From assembly GCF_030296555.1 (NCBI RefSeq), contig NZ_AP027728.1, forward strand, positions 1,302,001 to 1,366,000: DNA of 64,000 nt. Direction: 5' to 3'. Every line of letters starts with the position of its first letter. Positions within the stretch are counted from its first letter, which is position 1. Position numbers and translations under genes: made by a program. Under the pieces are notes generated by a model. That model made no database searches. It had not been told where the DNA came from and saw nothing but the letters and a program-made list of their open reading frames with translations. The stretch comes from Microbacterium suwonense (GTDB lineage Bacteria > Actinomycetota > Actinomycetes > Actinomycetales > Microbacteriaceae). This document shows, piece by piece, positions 25,028-34,830 of this stretch.

Positions 25028-25918
25028 TCAGAAGGCGAAGATGTGCGCAAGCGTCGATCTTACCCCGGCGCCGCTTCCGTGCCGGAGGACGCGATGCAGC
25101 TCGGTGACGGCGTGCAGCCGCGACATACCGCGCAGACGCGCGGTCCAGTATGTGCCTCTCCATCCCCTCGCCTTCGCGAGTCGCGCAGCTTGACGGTAAT
25201 ACGTGCGCTCGTCTCTGAATCGTCTGCCGTCGAGCAGAGTCTTCTGCGACGCACTCGCCTGGTGGCGACGGTACGAGAACGCGATGTCCGGTGCATATGC
25301 CAGTGCTCCGCCATCGAAGGCGATATCCATGAGCAGCGCCAGATCCTGGATGATCGGCAGGCCGTCTCTGAAGTCGATGCGCTTCAGAGTCTCTGTGCGG
25401 AATGTGAGGGACGGCCAGTAGAGCCAGTCACCTCGAATCAGACTCGTGGCCATCGTCGGGCCTCGAAGCAGTGCGATGCCGCCGTCCGGCTTCGCAGCCA
25501 GCAGCCCCTGCTTGACCCGGTCGACGAGCGGCTTGCGTGGGATGCCGTGTTCATCGATCACCACGACGCCAGGCTGGATCACGTCGACGTCCGGAACCTG
25601 ATCGATGACCCGCTCAACGACCTCGAGATAGTTCGCATGCATGAGATCGTCGCATCCGAGGATCGTTATGAACGGACTGGTGGCCCGGCGGATCGCTTCG
25701 CGGTAGTTCTCGGTGATGCCGAGATTCGTCTCGTTTCGGACGTACTGGACGCGCGAGTCGTCGAGGTCTGAGAAGTACGCGGGAACGGACTCGTCCGGAT
25801 AGCAATCATCGAGGACGGTCATCCGCCAATCTGTCGATCGCTGCGCCCGAACGGACTCCACGGTCTGGAAGAGAAGCTGCGGGTCGCCCCAGAAAGGAAC
25901 GAAGATCTCGTGTGTCAT
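25028..25918 (-). CDS. Family 2 glycosyltransferase
   Basis: A 296-residue GT-A enzyme: IFVPFWGDPQLLFQTVESVR, MTVLDDCYPDESV, NLGITENYREAIRRATSPFI and ILGCDDLMHANYLEVV (Asp-Asp donor/metal site). ATG 25918 overlaps the stop of the upstream membrane-protein gene by four bases (ATGA). The frame remains open upstream but that part is antisense-like nonsense inside the neighbour. It is part of the eight-gene leftward run. Sugar specificity unknown. Confidence 0.87.
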   Translation of the reverse strand: MTHEIFVPFWGDPQLLFQTVESVRAQRSTDWRMTVLDDCYPDESVPAYFSDLDDSRVQYVRNETNLGITENYREAIRRATSPFITILGCDDLMHANYLEVVERVIDQVPDVDVIQPGVVVIDEHGIPRKPLVDRVKQGLLAAKPDGGIALLRGPTMATSLIRGDWLYWPSLTFRTETLKRIDFRDGLPIIQDLALLMDIAFDGGALAYAPDIAFSYRRHQASASQKTLLDGRRFRDERTYYRQAARLAKARGWRGTYWTARLRGMSRLHAVTELHRVLRHGSGAGVRSTLAHIFAF

Positions 25919-27882
25919 CGGCCCAACTCGCATGTCGTGATCTTGTAAAGTCTCGCACCGGGCTCCGAGGTGACAAGCTCGACAAAGGGTGAGCCCTTCA
26001 GGTCGGTGACACCGTCGAACCCGCCGTCGTTGGGCATGAGGTCCGGTCCATCGAAATCGAGGATGTAACTGACACCGGTCTTCTTCAGCGCCTGGCACAC
26101 CTCTGGCTCATCGCCATCCTGCGCGAACGTCTCGTTGATCACACGAGCCGCCTTCGTCTCGTGCATGAGGAGATGAGGCATGAGCACCTTTCGCCCGCTG
26201 ATGCCATAGGCGAAGGAAGTCCCGGTCCAGGGGTCGCCTGCGATGACGGCATCCTCGGGCACGTACTCATCGAGTTCATCCAGCAGCTTGTACTCGCCTG
26301 CGGACAGGATCGGTCCGACACCGTCTTCACCGTAGACATAGTGCAGATCTGCAGCTGCCTGACGCATCGCGCTCGTCTGCGAGAGCACTACGAGCCCGAT
26401 CGCGAGAACACTGACGCCGGCGGTCACCGGAATGCGTCTCGTCACGGCGCGCAGCCCGCTGCTGCGCATGTTCCGCATCAGCCAGCGCACGACAAGCGCC
26501 GCACCGCTTGCGGCGAGGGGAACGGCGGCGAGCGTCCAGATGCTCGCGAGGCGCGGTGCGTTGTTGTACCAGGGGCCTGTCAGCCATGTTCGCAGAACCT
26601 CGAAGGGCGAGCCCGCAACGACCACGTACAGCACCGCCCCGACGAGTCCCATGCCGAGTGCGATCATGCGGGCATGAGTCCGTCTTCGCAACGCGCCGAC
26701 TACACCGATGAGCACGAGAGCCGCGAGGAGGTATGCCATCGCATACCCATACACGGCGGCCGCGGCGACCTCGCCGATCGCCGTCGGCAGGCTGCCCGTC
26801 ACCGGCCAATAGATCTGCGAGGCGGGTGGGCGCAGGAAGCGCAGAACGATCATCGCCACCACCACGAGTCCTGCGGCGCCACCGATGATGAGCAATCGCT
26901 CTCGGCGTCCCGACCGATGCCGCCACAGCCAGCATCCGAGCATCACAACGGCGGGCGTTCCCAACGCCAGCACGGCGAGCAGTGCACCCGGATGAGCGAC
27001 TGCGACACCCGGAACCAACAGGACAAGGAGCAGCACCAGATCGTGGCGTCGCGAGAGCCGCTGCGGCCGAAGCGCCGAGACGAGCGTCGCAATGGCGACT
27101 GGCGCTATCGCGAGGCCGAGGAACAGCGGGTAGAGCGGACCGTAGTGCAGCGGCAGGAACGGAAACGCGGGCGACGACGCTGCGAGCGCACCGGCGGCCA
27201 CAGTGACCAGCATGCCGCCGCCGAACAGCACCCGTGACATCAAGATGATCGACAGCGGCCACACGACCGCCGCGACTACGACGACGAGAGCGTTGCTCGC
27301 CATCGGCACGCTGCAGCCGGAGATCTGGGCGATGAGCGCGCCGACAGCATGCCAAGCAGACGGGTAGAAGAGCAGAGTCCCGGGATCGGTCATCGAGCCG
27401 ACCCAGAGAGGCGATCCGTTCGCGGTGTCGAGAACGTACTGGATCGCGTTGATGTGGAAGAAGTTGTCGTACCGCTGCGCGATCAACGCCGGGTCGCCCA
27501 TACCCCGCAGCACGATCAGACCGATCGTGACGACGCCGGCAGCGACTGCGATGATGCCCACCAGTGTCCTGCGCGGTTCACGGGAGACACGGCGAGCAGG
27601 GGCTGGCGTCCCGATCCAACGCATCCAGCACCAGGCAGCGGCAACCGCGACCGCAGTGAGGGAGACAAGCGGAAGTGCGGTCCACGGAATCGAGGTCCAT
27701 GCGCCGACCATCGACGCCACGACGACGAGCGAGACGGAGAGCGGTGCGCTGGCAGAAGCGAGCCACCAGCCCCGTAATCTCAGCGCCAGCCCGAGAACGA
27801 ACCCGGGAAGGAACAGGATCGCGGCTGTGACCAGAAGTGGAGGTAGGAATGGCAGCCAGACGTTCAAGAAGCTGCCCACCAC
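25915..27882 (-). CDS. Large polytopic membrane protein (DUF6541-like)
   Basis: A 655-residue protein with about 12-14 hydrophobic segments over residues 1-520 and a soluble C-terminal part (about 525-655) containing GPILSAGEYKLLDELDEYV and AGDPWTGTSFAYGISGRKV. This layout resembles GT-C type membrane glycosyltransferases and the DUF6541 family found in actinobacterial polysaccharide clusters. The family name is from memory and not certain. Two adjacent GTG codons (27882, 27879) can start it, directly after the upstream stop. If it is a GT-C enzyme, it would use polyprenyl-linked sugar outside the membrane. Confidence 0.6.
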   Translation of the reverse strand: MVGSFLNVWLPFLPPLLVTAAILFLPGFVLGLALRLRGWWLASASAPLSVSLVVVASMVGAWTSIPWTALPLVSLTAVAVAAAWCWMRWIGTPAPARRVSREPRRTLVGIIAVAAGVVTIGLIVLRGMGDPALIAQRYDNFFHINAIQYVLDTANGSPLWVGSMTDPGTLLFYPSAWHAVGALIAQISGCSVPMASNALVVVVAAVVWPLSIILMSRVLFGGGMLVTVAAGALAASSPAFPFLPLHYGPLYPLFLGLAIAPVAIATLVSALRPQRLSRRHDLVLLLVLLVPGVAVAHPGALLAVLALGTPAVVMLGCWLWRHRSGRRERLLIIGGAAGLVVVAMIVLRFLRPPASQIYWPVTGSLPTAIGEVAAAAVYGYAMAYLLAALVLIGVVGALRRRTHARMIALGMGLVGAVLYVVVAGSPFEVLRTWLTGPWYNNAPRLASIWTLAAVPLAASGAALVVRWLMRNMRSSGLRAVTRRIPVTAGVSVLAIGLVVLSQTSAMRQAAADLHYVYGEDGVGPILSAGEYKLLDELDEYVPEDAVIAGDPWTGTSFAYGISGRKVLMPHLLMHETKAARVINETFAQDGDEPEVCQALKKTGVSYILDFDGPDLMPNDGGFDGVTDLKGSPFVELVTSEPGARLYKITTCELGR

Positions 27883-28782
27883 TCACACACTCTTCTCGAC
27901 ATGCTCGACCTTCGGGTTGAACGTGATCCCCTTCAGCCAGCGTCCCATCATCTTCGCGCGCAATCCGAGCGACACTCGGCCGCGGTGCAGGCTCACGAAC
28001 AGGCGTGCACCGAACTCGAGGAAGTACAGGAACCCGCGGTGGTGCAGCTGCCAGGACGACTCGTTGCGCACACCATAGGCGAACTTCCAGTAGTTCTGGC
28101 GGTTCACCATCGCAAAGTTGACGCCCTTGTTGTCGCCCATGTCATGCACCACGACGCTGTCGAGCACCTGCACCCCCGGGCAGCGCGCAGTCAGCCGCAG
28201 CGTGTACTCGCGATCGTCGAACCAGATGAAATAATCCGAGTACGGCAGACCGTACTCGGCGATCGCCCAGCGGGGAATGAGCACCGACACGAACGAGCAC
28301 GCCGTCACCATCACGTTCTGCTGCCCCTTGACCAGCAGTCGGCCCCAATCCCAGGTGGGCACCGGGTTGTTCATCTCACAGATGCTGCCGTCGGTGAACT
28401 TCACCACCGAGCACGCATAGGGCACATCGCCACCGAGCTCCGCCACCGATTCGTCGAACCCGCGCACGAGCCTGTCCAGCGCCTCGGGCTGGGGGTAGCA
28501 ATCGTCGTCCATGATCCAGACGTGGTCAGCACCCGAAGCGTATCCGCGTTTCATACCCTCCGAGAATCCGCCGGCGCCGCCGAGATTCTGCGGCATCGTC
28601 ACGACTTCGAGGGGAACGCTGGTCTCCAGGGACGCCAGGTACTCTGCGGTTCCGTCTGTCGACGCGTTGTCGATCACGAACAGGGTGGAGACGGAACGCG
28701 TCTGTGCCTCTATGGAGGTGATGACCGTCTTCAGCTTCTCCAGTCGGTTGAACGTCACGACGACGCCGGCCACGGTCACCAT
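27883..28782 (-). CDS. Galactofuranosyltransferase-like family 2 glycosyltransferase
   Basis: A 299-residue GT-A enzyme: VTVAGVVVTFNRLEKLKTVI, FVIDNASTDGTAEYL, NLGGAGGFSEGMKRGY, HVWIMDDDCYPQ (DDD metal site) and YFIWFDDREYTLRL. The NLGGAGGF and WFDDREY stretches resemble GlfT/rhamnopyranosyl-galactofuranosyl transferases that use UDP-galactofuranose, and glf in this window supplies that donor. The specificity is inferred. ATG 28782 overlaps the stop of the upstream gene (ATGGTGA). Confidence 0.82.
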   Translation of the reverse strand: MVTVAGVVVTFNRLEKLKTVITSIEAQTRSVSTLFVIDNASTDGTAEYLASLETSVPLEVVTMPQNLGGAGGFSEGMKRGYASGADHVWIMDDDCYPQPEALDRLVRGFDESVAELGGDVPYACSVVKFTDGSICEMNNPVPTWDWGRLLVKGQQNVMVTACSFVSVLIPRWAIAEYGLPYSDYFIWFDDREYTLRLTARCPGVQVLDSVVVHDMGDNKGVNFAMVNRQNYWKFAYGVRNESSWQLHHRGFLYFLEFGARLFVSLHRGRVSLGLRAKMMGRWLKGITFNPKVEHVEKSV

Positions 28783-30458
28783 TCGCGGATCTCCTTCGCG
28801 AACCAGTCGGTCGCACTCGTCTTGGACAGCAATTTCTTCTCGCCCTTTCGTTCCCGGCGCCAGAGCGACTCTCGCTCGCCCTCGTCGTCGGCGAGCGCCA
28901 GTACGCGAGCAGCGAGCCCTCGGGCAGCACGGTGCACATCCCGGGGGACAAGCGCGGATGGCGGAACGACGTCGGACTGGGCGCCGACGTCGGTGGATAC
29001 CACGGGCACGCCCATCGTAATCGCTTCCAGCGTCGTCAATGTCAGGCCCTCGTTGTGCGACGAGACGACGAGCACGTGGGACTCGCCCAGGGTCACGGGA
29101 ACGGGCACGCTGGAGTCCCTGCGCTCGATCGCATCTGTCATGCCCATGCCTGCGATCACATCGTCGATCCACGAAGACAGCTCGCCATCACCGTGCATGA
29201 TGAATCGCACGTCGTCGCGCTTCGCTGCGACCCGGCGCGCCATCGAGACGAAGACCTCCGGCGCCTTCTGCCGCGCCATCCGCCCGATGAATGTGACGGT
29301 CAGTGGCTCACCCTCGCGACGAGCCGCGAACGTCGCATCCTTGGGCTTTATGGTGAGTCCTCCGAGCGGAGCCATGACCACCTTGTCTGCGGGAACTCCC
29401 TGAACGTCAGTCATCCACTGTGCGAGCCGAGGCGAGATGACGTGGTGCTTGGTGATGCTGTCGGTCACGCGAACGCTGCTCAGCGGATAGCCACCGCCGC
29501 GATACTCGACGATGTGCGTCGAGTCCACGATCGGGATCTCCGGCCGAGACCGCCTGATCCACGCCAGGCGGTCGTACAGCCATTGATTGTGATGCACCAC
29601 GACACCCCTGACGTCGAAAGTGCGCAGGATGCCGCTCAGCAGCTGCTCGACGCCGAGCGTCTGCGAATCCACGGTCGCCTCGGAGAACGGGATGATCAAC
29701 GCTCCGTCCAACTCGGCACGTGTGACCCAGGGATGCTGCGAATCGCGGTTGGAGAGAACCACCGGCAGGAAACCGGCCTCGCGCACGAGCCGAACCGTCT
29801 CGAACGCCCAGCGTTCTGCACCGCCCAGTTCGAACCAGTGCACACCGATGATGACGGCGGGTTCTGCGCCGGCCGGAGCCGCCGGCGCTGTCACCAGCTC
29901 CGGCCTGGGCTCTTCGTCGGAGTCCTGGAAGACCAGGTCGTAGCGCTGCCGCTCAGCCTGCACTCCGAGCCGGCGCACGTCTCGCGCCAAGGCGAGGTCC
30001 CGAGCTTCGTCGTACCACAGTGGGGTCTTCGCCTTGACCTTCCGGGCGACCCGGCCCACCAGGTCGGTTCGGGCGGGACGGATGGGGTCGTGTGCGAGCA
30101 CCGCATCCGATGGTATGTGGATGTGCCGAGTCGGCCGCTGGATGAGCTCCTCCGCTGCCTTCTCGGCTGGACCCGCGATTCGGTCCTCGTGGTCGACCAG
30201 GCTGCGGATGCGGACGCTGGCGGTGCGTTGCCTGTTCTCTCGCGACAGGCCGGAGAACGTCGAATCATCGGTGGTGCGCGGAAGCGTCTCGATCGAACCG
30301 CCGTAGAGATGGACGTCGAGGAAGCGGCCGGGGGCCATCAGCGCGTGGAAGTTCAATGCTCCGACCAGCAGCCGCCGCTCACGTTCCGTCATCGCATCGA
30401 GCGTCGCTTCCTCGATCTCGAAAAGGGCCGGCAGGCCGTGCAGATGCTTGAGAGTCAC
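28776..30458 (-). CDS. GT-B glycosyltransferase with ~200-residue N-terminal extension
   Basis: A 560-residue protein. The C-terminal ~350 residues are a GT4-type enzyme: IIGVHWFELGGAERWAFETV, VVHHNQWLYDRLAWI, VTFIGRMARQKAPEVFVSMA and SSHNEGLTLTTLEAITMGV (EX7E). The first ~200 residues (ALFEIEEATLDAMTERERRL, LDVHLYGGSIETLP, RTASVRIRSLVDHED) are hydrophilic, have no membrane segment and match nothing I recognise. GTG 30458 is the assumed start. It is the first gene of the eight-gene leftward run and faces the exporter genes across a 186-base gap. Confidence 0.8.
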   Translation of the reverse strand: MTLKHLHGLPALFEIEEATLDAMTERERRLLVGALNFHALMAPGRFLDVHLYGGSIETLPRTTDDSTFSGLSRENRQRTASVRIRSLVDHEDRIAGPAEKAAEELIQRPTRHIHIPSDAVLAHDPIRPARTDLVGRVARKVKAKTPLWYDEARDLALARDVRRLGVQAERQRYDLVFQDSDEEPRPELVTAPAAPAGAEPAVIIGVHWFELGGAERWAFETVRLVREAGFLPVVLSNRDSQHPWVTRAELDGALIIPFSEATVDSQTLGVEQLLSGILRTFDVRGVVVHHNQWLYDRLAWIRRSRPEIPIVDSTHIVEYRGGGYPLSSVRVTDSITKHHVISPRLAQWMTDVQGVPADKVVMAPLGGLTIKPKDATFAARREGEPLTVTFIGRMARQKAPEVFVSMARRVAAKRDDVRFIMHGDGELSSWIDDVIAGMGMTDAIERRDSSVPVPVTLGESHVLVVSSHNEGLTLTTLEAITMGVPVVSTDVGAQSDVVPPSALVPRDVHRAARGLAARVLALADDEGERESLWRRERKGEKKLLSKTSATDWFAKEIREW

Positions 30459-30591
30459 GTGGGGAGCTTTCCGGTGCAGAGATCAGTACACAACTCCGCA
30501 GAGTCTACTGGGGCGTTGCTTCGGGATCGCTGGCAACGACGGCCGGGCACGCGCCGTGCTCACTGTCACCGCCCCCGGAGCATCGAGCTTC

Positions 30592-30634
30592 TAAGATGGC
30601 ATGCGGCGCTCGTCGATCGGCGAGCAGACGGAGG
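30592..30634 (+). promoter_or_regulatory. Candidate -10 box (TAAGAT, 30592-30597) and SD (GGAGG, 30630-30634) before exporter 2
   Basis: The 186-base gap between divergent genes 30458 (minus) and 30645 (plus) holds TAAGAT and, 10 bases before GTG 30645, GGAGG. ATG 30637 next to the GGAGG is out of frame, and ATG 30660 is in frame but far from it, so GTG 30645 is preferred. The rest of the gap shows nothing clear; a minus-strand TAGACT may serve the divergent gene. Confidence 0.3.
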
Positions 30635-30644
30635 TTATGTCGCG

Positions 30645-31517
30645 GTGCCCGACACGCGTATGAAGGACGACGACTCGAAGCTCGTCCGACCCGCCTCACA
30701 GCGAGGACTCGCCGAAGTTTTCCGGCACCGATATCTGCTGTCCCTTCTGGTGAGGAAGGAAGTGCAGATCCGCTACCGCGGATCCGTCCTCGGCTGGCTG
30801 TGGTCGTACGTCAAGCCATTGCTGCAGTTCGTCGTCTTCTATTTCGCCATCGGCGTGTTCCTCGGCATGAACGGCCGCGTCGACTACTTCCCGATCTATC
30901 TGCTCGCCGGCATCACGATCGTGACCTTCTTCAACGAGGCGTTCTCGAACGGCACCCGTTCACTGGTGGACAATGCCGCGCTCATCAAGAAGATCTACCT
31001 CCCTCGAGAGATGTTCCCGGTCGCGAGCATGCTGATCGCCGCGGTGAACACTGTCCCGCAGATCATCGTGGTGATGGTTATCGCCGTGTTCTTCGGCTGG
31101 ACCCCGTCCCTGCTCTCGTTCGCCGCGATCCTTCTCGCGCTCGTGATCGTGGCCGTGCTCGCGAGCGGCCTCGGCCTGCTCTTCGGCTCCATCAACGTCT
31201 CCTTCCGCGATGCTCAGAGCTTCGTCGAGATCATCGTGATGGTGGCGATCTGGGCATCGCCCGTGATGTACGAGTGGACTGCGGTCGCCAACGTCGTCCC
31301 GGACTGGCTCTTCACGCTGTACAGGCTCAACCCCCTCACCTCCGCCGTCGAACTCTTCCACTACGGCATCTGGTATCCCCTTGGACCGAGTAACGGCGCC
31401 GTCCAGCCCGATCTGTGGACCTTCGCCGGTGTCGCCGTGCTCACGTCATTCGTCATGCTGGTGCTGGGCCAGTTCGTCTTCCGCCGGCTGGAGGGTCGCT
31501 TTGCGCAGGATCTCTGA
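30645..31517 (+). CDS. ABC-2 type polysaccharide export permease, second copy (Wzm/TagG-like)
   Basis: A 290-residue membrane protein with about six hydrophobic segments. RYLLSLLVRKEVQIRYRGSV then LGWLWSYVKPLLQFVVFYF is the Wzm/TagG N-terminal signature, and IYLLAGITIVTFFNEAFSNG and ALIKKIYLPREMFPVA are family stretches. It is a different sequence from the permease at 8783, so not a recent duplicate. Its last 17 bases overlap the ATPase gene. Confidence 0.9.
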   Translation: MPDTRMKDDDSKLVRPASQRGLAEVFRHRYLLSLLVRKEVQIRYRGSVLGWLWSYVKPLLQFVVFYFAIGVFLGMNGRVDYFPIYLLAGITIVTFFNEAFSNGTRSLVDNAALIKKIYLPREMFPVASMLIAAVNTVPQIIVVMVIAVFFGWTPSLLSFAAILLALVIVAVLASGLGLLFGSINVSFRDAQSFVEIIVMVAIWASPVMYEWTAVANVVPDWLFTLYRLNPLTSAVELFHYGIWYPLGPSNGAVQPDLWTFAGVAVLTSFVMLVLGQFVFRRLEGRFAQDL

Positions 31518-32235
31518 AACTCCGAGGATCGTCGTCAGGGACGTGCGCAAGGAGTTCAAACTCCGTCACACGCACTCGATCAAGGAGACTGCTCTCGCCG
31601 CGGTCCGCCGGAAGCCCTTGACAACGCAGTTCCGAGCTCTCGACGGTGTCTCGTTCGAGATCGCCGAGGGTGAGGCCGTCGCACTGCTCGGATTCAACGG
31701 CTCCGGCAAATCAACCATGCTCAAACTCATCTCGGGTGTGCTGACACCCGACTCGGGCAGCATCCTCACGCGCGGACGCGTCGCCGGACTCATCGAAGTG
31801 GGGGCCGGTTTCCATCCCGATCTCTCCGGACGGGAGAACATCTACCTGAATGCAGCGATTCTCGGGATGTCGAAGAAGGAGATCGATGCTCGATTCGAGT
31901 CCATCGTCGACTTCAGCGAGATCGAGAGATTCATCGACACCGAGGTGAAGCACTACTCCTCGGGCATGTTCCTCAGGCTGGCCTTCTCCGTGGCCATCCA
32001 CACGGAGGTCGACGTTCTTCTCATCGACGAGATCCTCTCCGTCGGCGACGAGCCCTTCCAGAAGAAGTGCCTCACCCGCATCCGCGAACTGCATGCAGAG
32101 GGCAAGACGCTGGTGGTGGTGAGCCACGATCTGGATATGGTCTCGAAACTATGTGACCGCGGCGTTCTGCTCCGGGATGGAAAGGTGCTCTTCGACGGCC
32201 CGAGCACACAAGCCGTCGAGGTCATGCGCACCTGA
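31501..32235 (+). CDS. ABC transporter ATPase for polysaccharide export, second copy (Wzt/TagH-like)
   Basis: A 244-residue ATPase: Walker A ALLGFNGSGKST, signature YSSGMFLRLAFS, Walker B VLLIDEILSVGDEPFQKKC, H-loop LVVVSHDLDMV. TTG 31501 is chosen because GGAGGG sits five bases before it, inside the permease gene. There is no C-terminal carbohydrate-binding domain. Together with the permease it makes a complete second exporter. It ends 11 bases before the convergent GT4 gene. Confidence 0.9.
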   Translation: MRRISETPRIVVRDVRKEFKLRHTHSIKETALAAVRRKPLTTQFRALDGVSFEIAEGEAVALLGFNGSGKSTMLKLISGVLTPDSGSILTRGRVAGLIEVGAGFHPDLSGRENIYLNAAILGMSKKEIDARFESIVDFSEIERFIDTEVKHYSSGMFLRLAFSVAIHTEVDVLLIDEILSVGDEPFQKKCLTRIRELHAEGKTLVVVSHDLDMVSKLCDRGVLLRDGKVLFDGPSTQAVEVMRT

Positions 32236-32246
32236 GCCGCGGCCTT

Positions 32247-33317
32247 TCAGAGTTCTGCGTGCAGCGCCCAGAGACGCTCAGCGCTGCTCGGCCAGGAGAA
32301 CGCCCTGGCTCGATCGGACGCCAGCACGCGCAGACGCCTCCCGCCTGCACCGAGGGCGTCGACGAGCGCGTCTTCGAGTTCTGCAGCCTGCACCACCGCT
32401 CCCCCGTCGGCGATCACATCGCGGTGCACCCCGAGTCGACCGCGACCACAGGGATCGCGAGCGCCATCGCCTCGACGGCGCGCCACGGCCACGCCGTGTG
32501 CTCCGAGGTCGCGACGAACGCCGCCGCTCCGCCGAGCACGCTCGCGCGATCCGCATCATCCAGCCGGCCGCGGATGTGCGCTCGCTGCTCGGACAGTCCG
32601 GCAGCCGCCGCGGCATCCGCCAGCGCCGGCTCCGTCCCCTCCACGGCATCCAGCACGACGCCTTCCGCCCCAGCCCGTGCTGCCGCGCGGAAGCCGGCAG
32701 CCAGCGACTCACCCTCCCCTGCGATCACGACGTAGCGGTCCGGCAGCTGCAGCGCCTCCCGCCGCGCAGCAGCATCCGACGGCATCCGGAAGCCGTCCGG
32801 AGCCGCGCCTGCGATCACCCGGATACGATCACCCAGCTTCGCGATCTCGCCGAGCTCCTGCGCCATCGCATGCGAGGGCACCACGACGGCATCCGCGTGC
32901 TTCACCGCCCTCTTGAGCATCGCCCGCTGCCACGAGACCCGCGCCTTCGGCAGCGCGTCGGGCATCTCCCAGGCGCACAGGTCCCACAGCGTCACGGTGA
33001 TCTGGTGCGCGTCGTGGGTTCGGTCGTGCCGCACGAGGGGGCCATCAGGCTCGGGGCGTGGATGAGCCCGCCGCCCACGCCGGGGGCGATGCCCAGCTGC
33101 CAGGCCGCAGCCAGCTCCTGCCGCCCGAGGGACAGCGTGCGCACGTCCTGCACACCGCGCACGTGCACCTCGCCACCGCGGGGAACGAGCGCTGAGACGA
33201 CGCAGCCGCGGGGGCCGTGGCTACCAGCCCCGCCGTCAGCGACAGGGCCGCACGCGCCTGATCGACGTTCACGACCTGCGACGCCTGATCCAGCACGACG
33301 CGAAGCTGCACACTCAT
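32247..33317 (-). CDS. Family 4 glycosyltransferase; three one-base frameshifts
   Basis: The product is split over four frames. Adding one base at the G run 33210-33214, the G run 33037-33041 and the C run 32429-32432 gives 357 continuous residues. Restored landmarks are LRVVLDQASQVVNVDQARAA, GGEVHVRGVQDV, GIAPGVGGGLIHAPSLMAP, TVTLWDLCAWEMPDALP, HADAVVVPSHAMAQEL, HTAWPWRAVEAMALAIPVV (GT4 donor-site region) and VAVDSGVHRDVIADGGAVV. The order and spacing are normal for actinobacterial GT4 enzymes. It lies 58 bases downstream of the LCP gene, probably in the same transcript. Confidence 0.75.
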
Positions 33318-33375
33318 GAAGTCAGCCTAGGCGAGGCGGGCGCGGATTCCCCGAGGCGGCGCCGTCACACCCCGG

Positions 33376-34830
33376 TCAGCTCTCGGGAGTCTCCTTCTTC
33401 GGCGGATGCAGGGCATCATGCACCATCTCGCGCACCAGCTCGTAGTCCGGATCCTTCTCATCGATTCCGTTCTCGGGCGTCAGCTCGATCCGCGTCACCG
33501 GCTGCGCCTTCGCCTTCATCATCAGATCGAAGAACTCCGGCAGCTTGTCCTGCGGCAGATCGGTCGAGGCCAGCGCCGTGCTCGCATCCATCACCGCGCC
33601 GAAGTTCGCCAGCACGTTCTCGGGAGTGAACTGCGCGAGGATCGCCTCCTGCAGCTGGCGCTGCCGCTTCATGCGGTCGTAGTCGCTGGTGGTGTACCTC
33701 GAGCGTGCATACCACTGCGCGGTGTCGCCGTCCATGTGCTGCTCGCCGGGCTCGATCCAGCCGATCGCCCAGTCGTCGACGTCGTGCGCACCCGACCCGG
33801 GCGGCGGACCGCCCTTGGGCAGGCGCTCGGTGACGGTGATGTCCACCCCGCCGAGGGCGTCGACGAGGTCGGCGAAGCCGTTCATGTCGACGAAGGCATA
33901 GTACGGGATCTCGATGCCCAGCACGCCCTCTGCCGCGTCCTTGGTGGCCTCGATGCCCGGTGCGGAGCCGTGCAGCGCGGCATCCGGATACAGTCCCGCG
34001 CCGTGGTCCTCGCGGCACACCTCGGCCGCATTGCGCACCTGGTTCATCCACGGGTTCCACCCGCACGTCTTGTCGCTGTGCGACTCGAACCCATCAGGGT
34101 ACAGCGCGCGCATCGGACTGCCCTCGCTGAACGGCGGGTGCGGCATCTCCCGCGGGATGCCGGTGATCGTCATCGCGCCCGTGGTCGCGTTCACCGAGAC
34201 CACCGAGATGCTGTCGAAGCGCATCGAGTCGCGGCCGTCGCCGCTGTCGGCACCGAGCAGCAGGATGTTGTAGTAGCCGTCGCTGGGCGGCAGGCTCGGC
34301 CCGCTGTTGCCGAAGACCGTGCCGAGCGCGCCGCGTCCGGACGCCACCGCCCCGGCGGCGAACACGACACCGGAGCCGATCAGAGCGAGCACGAGCACGG
34401 ATGCGATCGGCGCCGCCCACCGGGTGATCACGGGCAGCTTGATCACCCGCAGCAGCCGCAGCGTGTCGAGGGTGAGGACGATCCACAGCACCAGGTAGCC
34501 CACCAGCAGCACCTGCACGAGGGTGAGCACGAACCATGAGAGCGGGCCGGAGACGAGCCAGATCACGCTCTGGCGGGAGAACAGCGCCAGCCCGGCCGCG
34601 ATGATGATGACTGCCCAGCCGAACAGGGTCGCTCCGAGCCCGAAGCGTCCGAGCCGTCTGCTGCCGGCCAGCACCTGCGCCGAACCGGGGATCAGCACGT
34701 TCAGCACGATCAGCCACCAGGCGCGCCGACCCATGGCATCCGCATCCTGCGGATCCGGATGCCGGATCGGATGCGTCTCGATCAGCGGGCGCACGCTCCG
34801 CTCCGAAGCGCGTGGAGCCGCCAGGGTCAC
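33376..34830 (-). CDS. LCP (LytR-CpsA-Psr) family wall-polymer ligase with multi-span N-terminus
   Basis: A 484-residue protein. Residues ~30-170 carry about four hydrophobic segments ([77 protein letters not shown]). The extracytoplasmic LCP domain follows: [52 protein letters not shown] and [20 protein letters not shown], which holds the conserved Arg and Asp residues that bind the polyprenyl pyrophosphate. LCP enzymes attach teichoic acids or other glycans to peptidoglycan, which fits the neighbours. GTG 34830 overlaps the purE stop (GTGA). Confidence 0.9.
   Translation of the reverse strand: MTLAAPRASERSVRPLIETHPIRHPDPQDADAMGRRAWWLIVLNVLIPGSAQVLAGSRRLGRFGLGATLFGWAVIIIAAGLALFSRQSVIWLVSGPLSWFVLTLVQVLLVGYLVLWIVLTLDTLRLLRVIKLPVITRWAAPIASVLVLALIGSGVVFAAGAVASGRGALGTVFGNSGPSLPPSDGYYNILLLGADSGDGRDSMRFDSISVVSVNATTGAMTITGIPREMPHPPFSEGSPMRALYPDGFESHSDKTCGWNPWMNQVRNAAEVCREDHGAGLYPDAALHGSAPGIEATKDAAEGVLGIEIPYYAFVDMNGFADLVDALGGVDITVTERLPKGGPPPGSGAHDVDDWAIGWIEPGEQHMDGDTAQWYARSRYTTSDYDRMKRQRQLQEAILAQFTPENVLANFGAVMDASTALASTDLPQDKLPEFFDLMMKAKAQPVTRIELTPENGIDEKDPDYELVREMVHDALHPPKKETPES

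Noticed and set aside
28932-30644. The long plus-strand extension upstream of the exporter permease
   Set aside because: It is antisense to the GT gene at 28776. Family similarity of the permease starts at GTG 30645.
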